From positions 124,001-188,000 of the forward strand of contig CAXFZM010000350.1 of assembly GCA_964007475.1 (NCBI GenBank): a stretch of 64,000 nt of DNA, in the 5' to 3' direction. Of the stretch, positions 49,853 to 63,800 are shown piece after piece. The notes beneath the pieces were generated by a model. It did no database searches. It was given only the letters and a program-made list of their open reading frames with translations, and was not told the DNA's origin. The first letter of the stretch is position 1, and the number at the start of each line of letters is the position of its first letter. Source of the stretch: Hybos culiciformis. Its lineage: Eukaryota; Arthropoda; Insecta; Diptera; Hybotidae. A program made the position numbers and the translations under genes.

Positions 49853-52800
49853 ATGAGCAAACCCCCTAACTTTAACGCATAAAATGTTGACTTTGGGCTG
49901 GTTTTTTGTTCATTACTCGGGCTCCAGACCTCGGAGAACCTTCGTTTTTGGCTTAAATTAAAGGTCTAGAAATTACGCTTCTTTCTGTGCAATTTTTATG
50001 AAAATCGGTTTTCTAGATCCGGAGAAATAAACGATAAGGTGAGCAAACCCACTAACTTTAACACATAAAATGTTGACTTTGGGCTGGTTTTTTGTTCATT
50101 ACTCCGGCTCCAGACCTCGGAGAACCTCCGATTTTGGCTTAAATTAAAGGTCTAGAAATTACGCTTCTTTCTGTGTAATTTTTATGAAAATCGGTTTTCT
50201 AGATCCGGAGAAATAAACGATAAGGTGAGCAAACCCCCTAACTTTAACACATAAAATGTTGACTTTGGGCTGGTTTTTTGTTCATTACTCCGGCTCCAGA
50301 CCTCGGAGAACCTCCGTTTTTGGCTTAAATTAAAGCTCTAGAAATTACGCTTCTTTCTGTGCAATTTTTATGAAAATCGGTTTTCTAGATCCGGAGAAAT
50401 AAACGATAAGGTGAGCAAACACCCTAACTTTAACACATAAAATGTTGACTTTGGGCTGGTTTTTTGTTCATTACTCCGGCTCCAGACCTCGGAGAACCTC
50501 CGATTTTGGCTTAAATTAAAGGTCTAGAAATTACGCTTCTTTCTGTGTAATTTTTATGAAAATCGGTTTTCTAGATCCGGAGAAATAAACGATAAGGTGA
50601 GCAAACCCCCTAACTTTAACACATAAAATGTTGACTTTGGGCTGGTTTTTTGTTCATTACTCCGGCTCCAGACCTCGGAGAACCTCCGTTTTTGGCTTAA
50701 ATTAAAGCTCTAGAAATTACGCTTCTTTCTGTGCAATTTTTATGAAAATCGGTTTTCTAGATCCGGAGAAATAAACGATAAGGTGAGCAAACACCCTAAC
50801 TTTAACACATAAAATGTTGACTTTGGGCTGGTTTTTTGTTCATTACTCCGGCTCCAGACCTCGGAGAACCTCCTTTTTTGGCTTAAATTGAAGGTCTAGA
50901 AATTACGCTTCTTTCTGTGTAATTTTTATGTAAATCGGTTTTCTAGATCCGGAGAAATAAACGATAAGGTGAGCAAACCCCCTAATTTTAACCCATAAAA
51001 TGTTGACTTTGGGCTGGTTTTTTGTTCATTACTCCGGCTCCAGACCTCGGAGAACCTCCGTTTTTGGCTTAAATTAAAGGTCTAGAAATTACGTTTCTTT
51101 CTGTGCAATTTTTATGTAAATCGGTTTTCTAGATCCGGAGATATAAACGATAAGGTGAGCAAACCTCCTAACTTTAACACATAAAATGTTGACTTTGGGC
51201 TGGTTTTTTGTTCATTACTCCGGCTCCAGACCTCGGAGAACCTCCGTTTTTGGCTTAAATTAAAGGTCTAGAAATTACGCTTCTTTCTGTGCAATTTTTT
51301 TTGAAAATCGGTTTTCTAGATCCGGAGAAATAAACGATAAGGTGAGCAAACCCCCTAACTTTAACACATAAAATGTTGACTTTGGGCTGGTTTTTTGTTC
51401 ATTACTCCGGCTCCAGACCTCGGAGAACCTCCGTTTTTGGCTTAAATTAAAGGTCTAGAAATTACGCTTCTTTCTGTGCAATTTTTATGTAAATCGGTTT
51501 TCTAGATCCGGAGAAATAAACGATAAGATGAGCAAACCCCCTAACTTTAACGCATAAAATGTTGACTTTGGGCTGGTTTTTTGTTCATTACTCGGGCTCC
51601 AGACCTCGGAGAACCTTCGTTTTTGGCTTAAATTAAAGGTCTAGAAATTACGCTTCTTTCTGTGCAATTTTTATGAAAATCGGTTTTCTAGATCCGGAGA
51701 AATAAACGATAAGGTGAGCAAACCCACTAACTTTAACACATAAAATGTTGACTTTGGGCTGGTTTTTTGTTCATTACTCCGGCTCCAGACCTCGGAGAAC
51801 CTCCGATTTTGGCTTAAATTAAAGGTCTAGAAATTACGCTTCTTTCTGTGTAATTTTTATGAAAATCGGTTTTCTAGATCCGGAGAAATAAACGATAAGG
51901 TGAGCAAACCCCCTAACTTTAACACATAAAATGTTGACTTTGGGCTGGTTTTTTGTTCATTACTCCGGCTCCAGACCTCGGAGAACCTCCGTTTTTGGCT
52001 TAAATTAAAGCTCTAGAAATTACGCTTCTTTCTGTGCAATTTTTATGAAAATCGGTTTTCTAGATCCGGAGAAATAAACGATAAGGTGAGCAAACACCCT
52101 AACTTTAACACATAAAATGTTGACTTTGGGCTGGTTTTTTGTTCATTACTCCGGCTCCAGACCTCGGAGAACCTCCGATTTTGGCTTAAATTAAAGGTCT
52201 AGAAATTACGCTTCTTTCTGTGTAATTTTTATGAAAATCGGTTTTCTAGATCCGGAGAAATAAACGATAAGGTGAGCAAACCCCCTAACTTTAACACATA
52301 AAATGTTGACTTTGGGCTGGTTTTTTGTTCATTACTCCGGCTCCAGACCTCGGAGAACCTCCGTTTTTGGCTTAAATTAAAGCTCTAGAAATTACGCTTC
52401 TTTCTGTGCAATTTTTATGAAAATCGGTTTTCTAGATCCGGAGAAATAAACGATAAGGTGAGCAAACACCCTAACTTTAACACATAAAATGTTGACTTTG
52501 GGCTGGTTTTTTGTTCATTACTCTGGCTCCAGACCTCGGAGAACCTCCGTTTTTGGCTTAAATTAAAGGTCTAGAAATTACGCTTCTTTCTGTGCAATTT
52601 TTATGAAAATCGGTTTTCTAGATCCGGAGAAATAAACGATAAGGTGAGCAAACCCCCTAACTTTAACACATAAAATGTTGACTTTGGGCTGGTTTTTTGT
52701 TCATTACTCCGGCTCCAGACCTCGGACAACCTCCGTTTTTGGCTTAAATTAAAGGTCTAGAAATTACGCTTCTTTCTGTGCAATTTTTATGTAAATCGGT

Positions 52801-53200
52801 TTTCTAGATCCGGAGAAATAAACGATAAGGTGAGCAAACCCCCTAACTTTAACACATAAAATGTTGACTTTGGGCTGGTTTTTTGTTCATTACTCGGGCT
52901 CCAGACCTCGGAGAACCTTCGTTTTTGGCTTAAATTAAAGGTCTAGAAATTACGCTTCTTTCTGTGCAATTTTTACGAAAATCGGTTTTCTAGATCCGGA
53001 GAAATAAACGATAAGGTGAGCAAACCCCCTAACTTTAACACATAAAATGTTGACTTTGGCTGGTTTTTTGTTCATTACTCCGGCTCCAGACTTCGGCGGA
53101 CCTCCGTTTTTGGCTTAAATTAAAGGTCTAGAAATTACGCTTCTTTCTGTGCAATTTTTATGAAAATCGGTTTTCTAGATCCGGAGAAATAAACGATAAG
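49853..53200. repeat. 9-monomer (~1,674-bp) higher-order repeat
   Basis: The AGATGAGC plus AACGCATAAA variant pair occurs at 49853 and 51528 (1,675 bp; one extra base, probably in a T run). It also occurs at 40891 and 42564 (1,673 bp; one base lost in TTTGGCTGG near 42233). Between them the order CCGATTTTGG, GTGTAATTTTT, AAAGCTCTAG, ACACCCTAAC is repeated. Ends are approximate. Confidence 0.7.
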
Positions 53201-56200
53201 GTGAGCAAACCCCCTAACTGTAACACATAAAATGTTGACTTTGGGCTGGTTTTTTGTTCATTACTCCGGCTCTAGACCTCGGAGAACCTCCGTTTTTGGC
53301 TTAAATTAAAGGTCTAGAAATTACGCTTCTTTCTGTGCAATTTTTATGAAAATCGGTTTTCTAGATCCGGAGAAATAAACGATAAGGTGAGCAAACCCCC
53401 TAACTTTAACACATAAAATGTTGACTTTGGGCTGGTTTTTTGTTCATTACTCCGGCTCCAGACCTCGGAGAACCTCCTTTTTTGGCTTAAATTGAAGGTC
53501 TAGAAATTACGCTTCTTTCTGTGCAATTTTTATGAAAATCGGTTTTCTAGATCCGGAGAAATAAACGATAAGGTGAGCAAACCCCCTAACTTTAACACAT
53601 AAAATGTTGACTTTGGGCTGGTTTTTTGTTCATTACTCCGGCTCCAGACCTCGGAGAACCTCCGTTTTTGGCTTAAATTAAAGGTCTAGAAATTACGCTT
53701 CTTTCTGTGTAATTTTTATGTAAATCGGTTTTCTAGATCCGGAGAAATAAACGATAAGGTGAGCAAACCCCCTAACTTTAACACATAAAATGTTGACTTT
53801 GGGCTGGTTTTTTGTTCATTACTCCGGCTCCAGACCTCGGAGAACCTCCGTTTTTGGCTTAAATTAAAGGTCTAGAAATTACGCTTCTTTCTGTGCAATT
53901 TTTATGAAAATCGGTTTTCTAGATCCGGAGAAATAAACGATAAGGTGAGCAAACCCCCTAACTTTAACACATAAAATGTTGACTTTGGGCTGGTTTTTTG
54001 TTCATTACTCCGGCTCCAGACCTCGGAGAACCTCCGTTTTTGGCTTAAATTAAAGGTCTAGAAATTACGCTTCTTTCTGTGTAATTTTTATGTAAATCGG
54101 TTTTCTAGATCCGGAGAAATAAACGATAAGGTGAGCAAACCCCCTAACTTTAACACATAAAATGTTGACTTTGGGCTGGTTTTTTGTTCATTACTCCGGC
54201 TCCAGACCTCGGAGAACCTCCGTTTTTGGCTTAAATTAAAGGTCTAGAAATTACGCTTCTTTCTGTGTAATTTTTATGTAAATCGGTTTTCTAGATCCGG
54301 AGAAATAAACGATAAGGTGAGCAAACCCCCTAACTGTAACACATAAAATGTTGACTTTGGGCTGGTTTTTTGTTCATTACTCCGGCTCCAGACCTCGGAG
54401 AACCTCCGTTTTTGGCTTAAATTAAAGGTCTAGAAATTACGCTTCTTTCTGTGTAATTTTTATGTAAATCGGTTTTCTAGATCCGGAGAAATAAACGATA
54501 AGGTGAGCAAACCCCCTAACTTTAACACATAAAATGTTGACTTTGGGCTGGTTTTTTGTTCATTACTCCGGCTCCAGACCTCGGAGAACCTCCGTTTTTG
54601 GCTTAAATTAAAGGTCTAGAAATTACGCTTCTTTCTGTGCAATTTTTATGAAAATCGGTTTTCTAGATCCGGAGAAATAAACGATAAGGTGAGCAAACCC
54701 CCTAACTGTAACACATAAAATGTTGACTTTGGGCTGGTTTTTTGTTCATTACTCCGGCTCTAGACCTCGGAGAACCTCCGTTTTTGGCTTAAATTAAAGG
54801 TCTAGAAATTACGCTTCTTTCTGTGCAATTTTTATGAAAATCGGTTTTCTAGATCCGGAGAAATAAACGATAAGGTGAGCAAACCCCCTAACTTTAACAC
54901 ATAAAATGTTGACTTTGGGCTGGTTTTTTGTTCATTACTCCGGCTCCAGACCTCGGAGAACCTCCGTTTTTGGCTTAAATTAAAGGTCTAGAAATTACGC
55001 TTCTTTCTGTGCAATTTTTATGAAAATCGGTTTTCTAGATCCGGAGAAATAAACGATAAGGTGAGCAAACCCCCTAACTGTAACACATAAAATGTTGACT
55101 TTGGGCTGGTTTTTTGTTCATTACTCCGGCTCCAGACCTCGGAGAACCTCCGTTTTTGGCATAAATTAAAGGTCTAGAAATTACGCTTCTTTCTGTGCAA
55201 TTTTTATGAAAATCGGTTTTCTAGATCCGGAGAAATAAACGATAAGGTGAGCAAACCCCCTAACTTTAACACATAAAATGTTGACTTTGGGCTGGTTTTT
55301 TGTTCATTACTCGGGCTCCAGACCTCGGAGAACCTCCGTTTTTGGCTTAAATTAAAGGTCTAGAAATTACGCTTCTTTCTGTGCAATTTTTATGAAAATC
55401 GGTTTTCTAGATCCGGAGAAATAAACGATAAGGTGAGCAAACCCCCTAACTGTAACACATAAAATGTTGACTTTGGGCTGGTTTTTTGTTCATTACTCCG
55501 GCTCTAGACCTCGGAGAACCTCCGTTTTTGGCTTAAATTAAAGGTCTAGAAATTACGCTTCTTTCTGTGCAATTTTTATGTAAATCGGTTTTCTAGATCC
55601 GGAGATATAAACGATAAGGTGAGCAAACCTCCTAACTTTAACACATAAAATGATGACTTTGGGCTGGTTTTTTGTTCATTACTCCGGCTCCAGACCTCGG
55701 AGAACTTCCGTTTTTGGCTTAAATTAAAGCTCTAGAAATTACGCTTCTTTCTTTTTATGAAAATCGGTTTTCGGCGGACCTCCGTTTTTGGCTTAAATTA
55801 AAGGTCTAGAAATTACGCTTCTTTCTGTGCAATTTTTATGAAAATCGGTTTTCTAGATCCGGAGAAATAAACGATAAGGTGAGCAAACCCCCTAACTGTA
55901 ACACATAAAATGTTGACTTTGGGCTGGTTTTTTGTTCATTACTCCGGCTCTAGACCTCGGAGAACCTCCGTTTTTGGCTTAAATTAAAGGTCTAGAAATT
56001 ACGCTTCTTTCTGTGCAATTTTTATGAAAATCGGTTTTCTAGATCCGGAGAAATAAACGATAAGGTGAGCAAACCCCCTAACTTTAACACATAAAATGTT
56101 GACTTTGGGCTGGTTTTTTGTTCATTACTCCGGCTCCAGACCTCGGAGAACCTCCTTTTTTGGCTTAAATTGAAGGTCTAGAAATTACGCTTCTTTCTGT

Positions 56201-57829
56201 GCAATTTTTATGAAAATCGGTTTTCTAGATCCGGAGAAATAAACGATAAGGTGAGCAAACCCCCTAACTGTAACACATAAAATGTTGACTTTGGGCTGGT
56301 TTTTTGTTCATTACTCCGGCTCTAGACCTCGGAGAACCTCCGTTTTTGGCTTAAATTAAAGGTCTAGAAATTACGCTTCTTTCTGTGCAATTTTTATGAA
56401 AATCGGTTTTCTAGATCCGGAGAAATAAACGATAAGGTGAGCAAACCCCCTAACTTTAACACATAAAATGTTGACTTTGGGCTGGTTTTTTGTTCATTAC
56501 TCCGGCTCCAGACCTCGGAGAACCTCCGTTTTTGGCTTAAATTAAAGGTCTAGAAATTACGCTTCTTTCTGTGCAATATTTATGAAAATCGGTTTTCTAG
56601 ATCCGGAGAAATAAACGATAAGGTGAGCAAACCCCCTAACTTTAACACATAAAATGTTGACTTTGGGCTGGTTTTTTGTTCATTACTCGGGCTCCAGACC
56701 TCGGAGAACCTCCGTTTTTGGCTTAAATTAAAGGTCTAGAAATTACGCTTCTTTCTGTGCAATTTTTATGAAAATCGGTTTTCTAGATCCGGAGAAATAA
56801 ACGATAAGGTGAGCAAACCCCCTAACTTTAACACATAAAATGTTGACTTTGGGCTGGTTTTTTGTTCATTACTCCGGCTCCAGACCTCGGAGAACCTCCG
56901 TTTTTGGCTTAAATTAAAGGTCTAGAAATTACGCTTCTTTCTGTGCAATTTTTATGTAAATCGGTTTTCTAGATCCGGAGATATAAACGATAAGGTGAGC
57001 AAACCTCCTAACTTTAACACATAAAATGATGACTTTGGGCTGGTTTTTTGTTCATTACTCCGGCTCCAGACCTCGGAGAACTTCCGTTTTTGGCTTAAAT
57101 TAAAGCTCTAGAAATTACGCTTCTTTCTTTTTATGAAAATCGGTTTTCGGCGGACCTCCGTTTTTGGCTTAAATTAAAGGTCTAGAAATTACGCTTCTTT
57201 CTGTGCAATTTTTATGAAAATCGGTTTTCTAGATCCGGAGAAATAAACGATAAGGTGAGCAAACCCCCTAACTTTAACACATAAAATGTTGACTTTGGGC
57301 TGGTTTTTTGTTCATTACTCCGGCTCCAGACCTCGGAGAACCTCCTTTTTTGGCTTAAATTGAAGGTCTAGAAATTACGCTTCTTTCTGTGCAATATTTA
57401 TGAAAATCGGTTTTCTAGATCCGGAGAAATAAACGATAAGGTGAGCAAACCCCCTAACTTTAACACATAAAATGTTGACTTTGGGCTGGTTTTTTGTTCA
57501 TTACTCCGGCTCTAGACCTCGGAGAACCTCCGTTTTTGGCTTAAATTAAAGGTCTAGAAATTACGCTTCTTTCTGTGCAATTTTTATGAAAATCGGTTTT
57601 CTAGATCCGGAGAAATAAACGATAAGGTGAGCAAACCCCCTAACTTTAACACATAAAATGTTGACTTTGGGCTGGTTTTTTGTTCATTACTCCGGCTCCA
57701 GACCTCGGAGAACCTCCTTTTTTGGCTTAAATTGAAGGTCTAGAAATTACGCTTCTTTCTGTGCAATTTTTATGAAAATCGGTTTTCTAGATCCGGAGAA
57801 ATAAACGATAAGGTGAGCAAACCCCCTAA

Positions 57830-60800
57830 CTTTAACACATAAAATGTTGACTTTGGGCTGGTTTTTTGTTCATTACTCCGGCTCCAGACCTCGGAGAACC
57901 TCCGTTTTTGGCTTAAATTAAAGGTCTAGAAATTACGCTTCTTTCTGTGTAATTTTTATGTAAATCGGTTTTCTAGATCCGGAGAAATAAACGATAAGGT
58001 GAGCAACCCCCTAACTTTAACACATAAAATGTTGACTTTGGGCTGGTTTTTTGTTCATTACTCCGGCTCCAGACTTCGGCGGACCTCCGTTTTTGGCTTA
58101 AATTAAAGGTCTAGAAATTACGCTTCTTTCTGTGCAATTTTTATGAAAATCGGTTTTCTAGATCCGGAGAAATAAACGATAAGGTGAGCAAACCCCCTAA
58201 CTTTAACACATAAAATGTTGACTTTGGGCTGGTTTTTTGTTCATTACTCCGGCTCCAGACCTTGGAGAACCTCCGTTTTTGGCTTAAATTAAAGGTCTAG
58301 AAATTACGCTTCTTTCTGTGCAATTTTTATGAAAATCGGTTTTCTAGATCCGGAGAAATAAACGATAAGGTGAGCAAACCCCCTAACTTTAACACATAAA
58401 ATGTTGACTTTGGGCTGGTTTTTTGTTCATTACTCCGGCTCCAGACATCGGAGAACCTCCGTTTTTGGCTTAAAGTAAAGCTCTAGAAATTACGCTTCTT
58501 TCTGTGCAATTTTTATGTAAATCGGTTTTCTAGATCCGGAGAAGTAAACGATAAGGTGAGCAAACCCCCTAACTTTAACACATAAAATGTTGACTTTGGG
58601 CTGGTTTTTTGTTCATTACTCCGGCTCCAGACTTCGGCGGACCTCCGTTTTTGGCTTAAATTAAAGGTCTAGAAATTACGCTTCTTTCTGTGCAATTTTT
58701 ATGTAAATCGGTTTTCTAGATCCGGAGAAATAAACGATAAGGTGAGCAAACCCCCTAACTTTAACACATAAAATGTTGACTTTGGGCTGGTTTTTTGTTC
58801 ATTACTCCGGCTCCAGACTTCGGCGGACCTCCGTTTTTGGCTTAAATTAAAGGTCTAGAAATTACGCTTCTTTCTGTGCAATTTTTATGAAAATCGGTTT
58901 TCTAGATCCGGAGAAATAAACGATAAGGTGAGCAAACCCCCTAACTTTAACACATAAAATGTTGACTTTGGGCTGGTTTTTTGTTCATTACTCGGGCTCC
59001 AGACCTCGGAGAACCTCCGTTTTTGGCTTAAATTAAAGGTCTAGAAATTACGCTTCTTTCTGTGCAATTTTTATGAAAATCGGTTTTCTAGATCCGGAGA
59101 AATAAACGATAAGGTGAGCAAACCCCCTAACTGTAACACATAAAATGTTGACTTTGGGCTGGTTTTTTGTTCATTACTCCGGCTCTAGACCTCGGAAAAC
59201 CTCCGTTTTTGGCTTAAATTAAAGGTCTAGAAATTACGCTTCTTTCTGTGCAATTTTTATGTAAATCGGTTTTCTAGATCCGGAGATATAAACGATAAGG
59301 TGAGCAAACCTCCTAACTTTAACACATAAAATGATGACTTTGGGCTGGTTTTTTGTTCATTACTCCGGCTCCAGACCTCGGAGAACTTCCGTTTTTGGCT
59401 TAAATTAAAGCTCTAGAAATTACGCTTCTTTCTTTTTATGAAAATCGGTTTTCGGCGGACCTCCGTTTTTGGCTTAAATTAAAGGTCTAGAAATTACGCT
59501 TCTTTCTGTGCAATTTTTATGAAAATCGGTTTTCTAGATCCGGAGAAATAAACGATAAGGTGAGCAAACCCCCTAACTGTAACACATAAAATGTTGACTT
59601 TGGGCTGGTTTTTTGTTCATTACTCCGGCTCTAGACCTCGGAGAACCTCCGTTTTTGGCTTAAATTAAAGGTCTAGAAATTACGCTTCTTTCTGTGCAAT
59701 TTTTATGAAAATCGGTTTTCTAGATCCGGAGAAATAAACGATAAGGTGAGCAAACCCCCTAACTTTAACACATAAAATGTTGACTTTGGGCTGGTTTTTT
59801 GTTCATTACTCCGGCTCCAGACCTCGGAGAACCTCCTTTTTTGGCTTAAATTGAAGGTCTAGAAATTACGCTTCTTTCTGTGCAATTTTTATGAAAATCG
59901 GTTTTCTAGATCCGGAGAAATAAACGATAAGGTGAGCAAACCCCCTAACTGTAACACATAAAATGTTGACTTTGGGCTGGTTTTTTGTTCATTACTCCGG
60001 CTCTAGACCTCGGAGAACCTCCGTTTTTGGCTTAAATTAAAGGTCTAGAAATTACGCTTCTTTCTGTGCAGTTTTTATGAAAATCGGTTTTCTAGATCCG
60101 GAGAAATAAACGATAAGGTGAGCAAACCCCCTAACTTTAACACATAAAATGTTGACTTTGGGCTGGTTTTTTGTTCATTACTCCGGCTCCAGACCTCGGA
60201 GAACCTCCGTTTTTGGCTTAAATTAAAGGTCTAGAAATTACGCTTCTTTCTGTGCAATATTTATGAAAATCGGTTTTCTAGATCCGGAGAAATAAACGAT
60301 AAGGTGAGCAAACCCCCTAACTTTAACACATAAAATGTTGACTTTGGGCTGGTTTATGGTTCATTACTCGGGCTCCAGACCTCGGAGAACCTCCGTTTTT
60401 GGCTTAAATTAAAGGTCTAGAAATTACGCTTCTTTCTGTGCAATTTTTATGAAAATCGGTTTTCTAGATCCGGAGAAATAAACGATAAGGTGAGCAAACC
60501 CCCAAACTTTAACACATAAAATGTTGACTTTGGGCTGGTTTTTTGTTCATTACTCCGGCTCCAGACCTCGGAGAACCTCCGTTTTTGGCTTAAATTAAAG
60601 GTCTAGAAATTACGCTTCTTTCTGTGCAATTTTTATGTAAATCGGTTTTCTAGATCCGGAGATATAAACGATAAGGTGAGCAAACCTCCTAACTTTAACA
60701 CATAAAATGATGACTTTGGGCTGGTTTTTTGTTCATTACTCCGGCTCCAGACCTCGGAGAACCTCCGTTTTTGGCTTAAATTAAAGGTCTAGAAATTACG

Positions 60801-63800
60801 CTTCTTTCTGTGCAATTTTTATGAAAATCGGTTTTCTAGATCCGGAGAAATAAACGATAAGGTGAGCAAACCCCCTAACTTTAACACATAAAATGTTGAC
60901 TTTGGGCTGGTTTTTTGTTCATTACTCCGGCTCCAGACCTCGGAGAACCTCCTTTTTTGGCTTAAATTGAAGGTCTAGAAATTACGCTTCTTTCTGTGCA
61001 ATATTTATGAAAATCGGTTTTCTAGATCCGGAGAAATAAACGATAAGGTGAGCAAACCCCCTAACTTTAACACATAAAATGTTGACTTTGGGCTGGTTTT
61101 TTGTTCATTACTCCGGCTCTAGACCTCGGAGAACCTCCGTTTTTGGCTTAAATTAAAGGTCTAGAAATTACGCTTCTTTCTGTGCAATTTTTATGAAAAT
61201 CGGTTTTCTAGATCCGGAGAAATAAACGATAAGGTGAGCAAACCCCCTAACTTTAACACATAAAATGTTGACTTTGGGCTGGTTTTTTGTTCATTACTCC
61301 GGCTCCAGACCTCGGAGAACCTCCTTTTTTGGCTTAAATTGAAGGTCTAGAAATTACGCTTCTTTCTGTGCAATTTTTATGAAAATCGGTTTTCTAGATC
61401 CGGAGAAATAAACGATAAGGTGAGCAAACCCCCTAACTTTAACACATAAAATGTTGACTTTGGGCTGGTTTTTTGTTCATTACTCCGGCTCCAGACCTCG
61501 GAGAACCTCCGTTTTTGGCTTAAATTAAAGGTCTAGAAATTACGCTTCTTTCTGTGTAATTTTTATGTAAATCGGTTTTCTAGATCCGGAGAAATAAACG
61601 ATAAGGTGAGCAAACCCCCTAACTTTAACACATAAAATGTTGACTTTGGGCTGGTTTTTTGTTCATTACTCCGGCTCCAGACTTCGGCGGACCTCCGTTT
61701 TTGGCTTAAATTAAAGGTCTAGAAATTACGCTTCTTTCTGTGCAATTTTTATGTAAATCGGTTTTCTAGATCCGGAGAAGTAAACGATAAGGTGAGCAAA
61801 CCCCCTAACTTTAACACATAAAATGTTGACTTTGGGCTGGTTTTTTGTTCATTACTCCGGCTCCAGACTTCGGCGGACCTCCGTTTTTGGCTTAAATTAA
61901 AGGTCTAGAAATTACGCTTCTTTCTGTGCAATTTTTATGAAAATCGGTTTTCTAGATCCGGAGAAATAAACGATAAGGTGAGCAAACCCCCTAACTTTAA
62001 CACATAAAATGTTGACTTTGGGCTGGTTTTTTGTTCATTACTCCGGCTCCAGACCTTGGAGAACCTCCGTTTTTGGCTTAAATTAAAGGTCTAGAAATTA
62101 CGCTTCTTTCTGTGCAATTTTTATGAAAATCGGTTTTCTAGATCCGGAGAAATAAACGATAAGGTGAGCAAACCCCCTAACTTTAACACATAAAATGTTG
62201 ACTTTGGGCTGGTTTTTTGTTCATTACTCCGGCTCCAGACCTCGGAGAACCTCCGTTTTTGGCTTAAATTAAAGGTCTAGAAATTACGCTTCTTTCTGTG
62301 TAATTTTTATGTAAATCGGTTTTCTAGATCCGGAGAAATAAACGATAAGGTGAGCAACCCCCTAACTTTAACACATAAAATGTTGACTTTGGGCTGGTTT
62401 TTTGTTCATTACTCCGGCTCCAGACTTCGGCGGACCTCCGTTTTTGGCTTAAATTAAAGGTCTAGAAATTACGCTTCTTTCTGTGCAATTTTTATGAAAA
62501 TCGGTTTTCTAGATCCGGAGAAATAAACGATAAGGTGAGCAAACCCCCTAACTTTAACACATAAAATGTTGACTTTGGGCTGGTTTTTTGTTCATTACTC
62601 CGGCTCCAGACCTTGGAGAACCTCCGTTTTTGGCTTAAATTAAAGGTCTAGAAATTACGCTTCTTTCTGTGCAATTTTTATGAAAATCGGTTTTCTAGAT
62701 CCGGAGAAATAAACGATAAGGTGAGCAAACCCCCTAACTTTAACACATAAAATGTTGACTTTGGGCTGGTTTTTTGTTCATTACTCCGGCTCCAGACATC
62801 GGAGAACCTCCGTTTTTGGCTTAAAGTAAAGCTCTAGAAATTACGCTTCTTTCTGTGCAATTTTTATGTAAATCGGTTTTCTAGATCCGGAGAAGTAAAC
62901 GATAAGGTGAGCAAACCCCCTAACTTTAACACATAAAATGTTGACTTTGGGCTGGTTTTTTGTTCATTACTCCGGCTCCAGACTTCGGCGGACCTCCGTT
63001 TTTGGCTTAAATTAAAGGTCTAGAAATTACGCTTCTTTCTGTGCAATTTTTATGTAAATCGGTTTTCTAGATCCGGAGAAATAAACGATAAGGTGAGCAA
63101 ACCCCCTAACTTTAACACATAAAATGTTGACTTTGGGCTGGTTTTTTGTTCATTACTCCGGCTCCAGACTTCGGCGGACCTCCGTTTTTGGCTTAAATTA
63201 AAGGTCTAGAAATTACGCTTCTTTCTGTGCAATTTTTATGAAAATCGGTTTTCTAGATCCGGAGAAATAAACGATAAGGTGAGCAAACCCCCTAACTTTA
63301 ACACATAAAATGTTGACTTTGGGCTGGTTTTTTGTTCATTACTCGGGCTCCAGACCTCGGAGAACCTCCGTTTTTGGCTTAAATTAAAGGTCTAGAAATT
63401 ACGCTTCTTTCTGTGCAATTTTTATGAAAATCGGTTTTCTAGATCCGGAGAAATAAACGATAAGGTGAGCAAACCCCCTAACTGTAACACATAAAATGTT
63501 GACTTTGGGCTGGTTTTTTGTTCATTACTCCGGCTCTAGACCTCGGAAAACCTCCGTTTTTGGCTTAAATTAAAGGTCTAGAAATTACGCTTCTTTCTGT
63601 GCAATTTTTATGTAAATCGGTTTTCTAGATCCGGAGATATAAACGATAAGGTGAGCAAACCTCCTAACTTTAACACATAAAATGATGACTTTGGGCTGGT
63701 TTTTTGTTCATTACTCCGGCTCCAGACCTCGGAGAACTTCCGTTTTTGGCTTAAATTAAAGCTCTAGAAATTACGCTTCTTTCTTTTTATGAAAATCGGT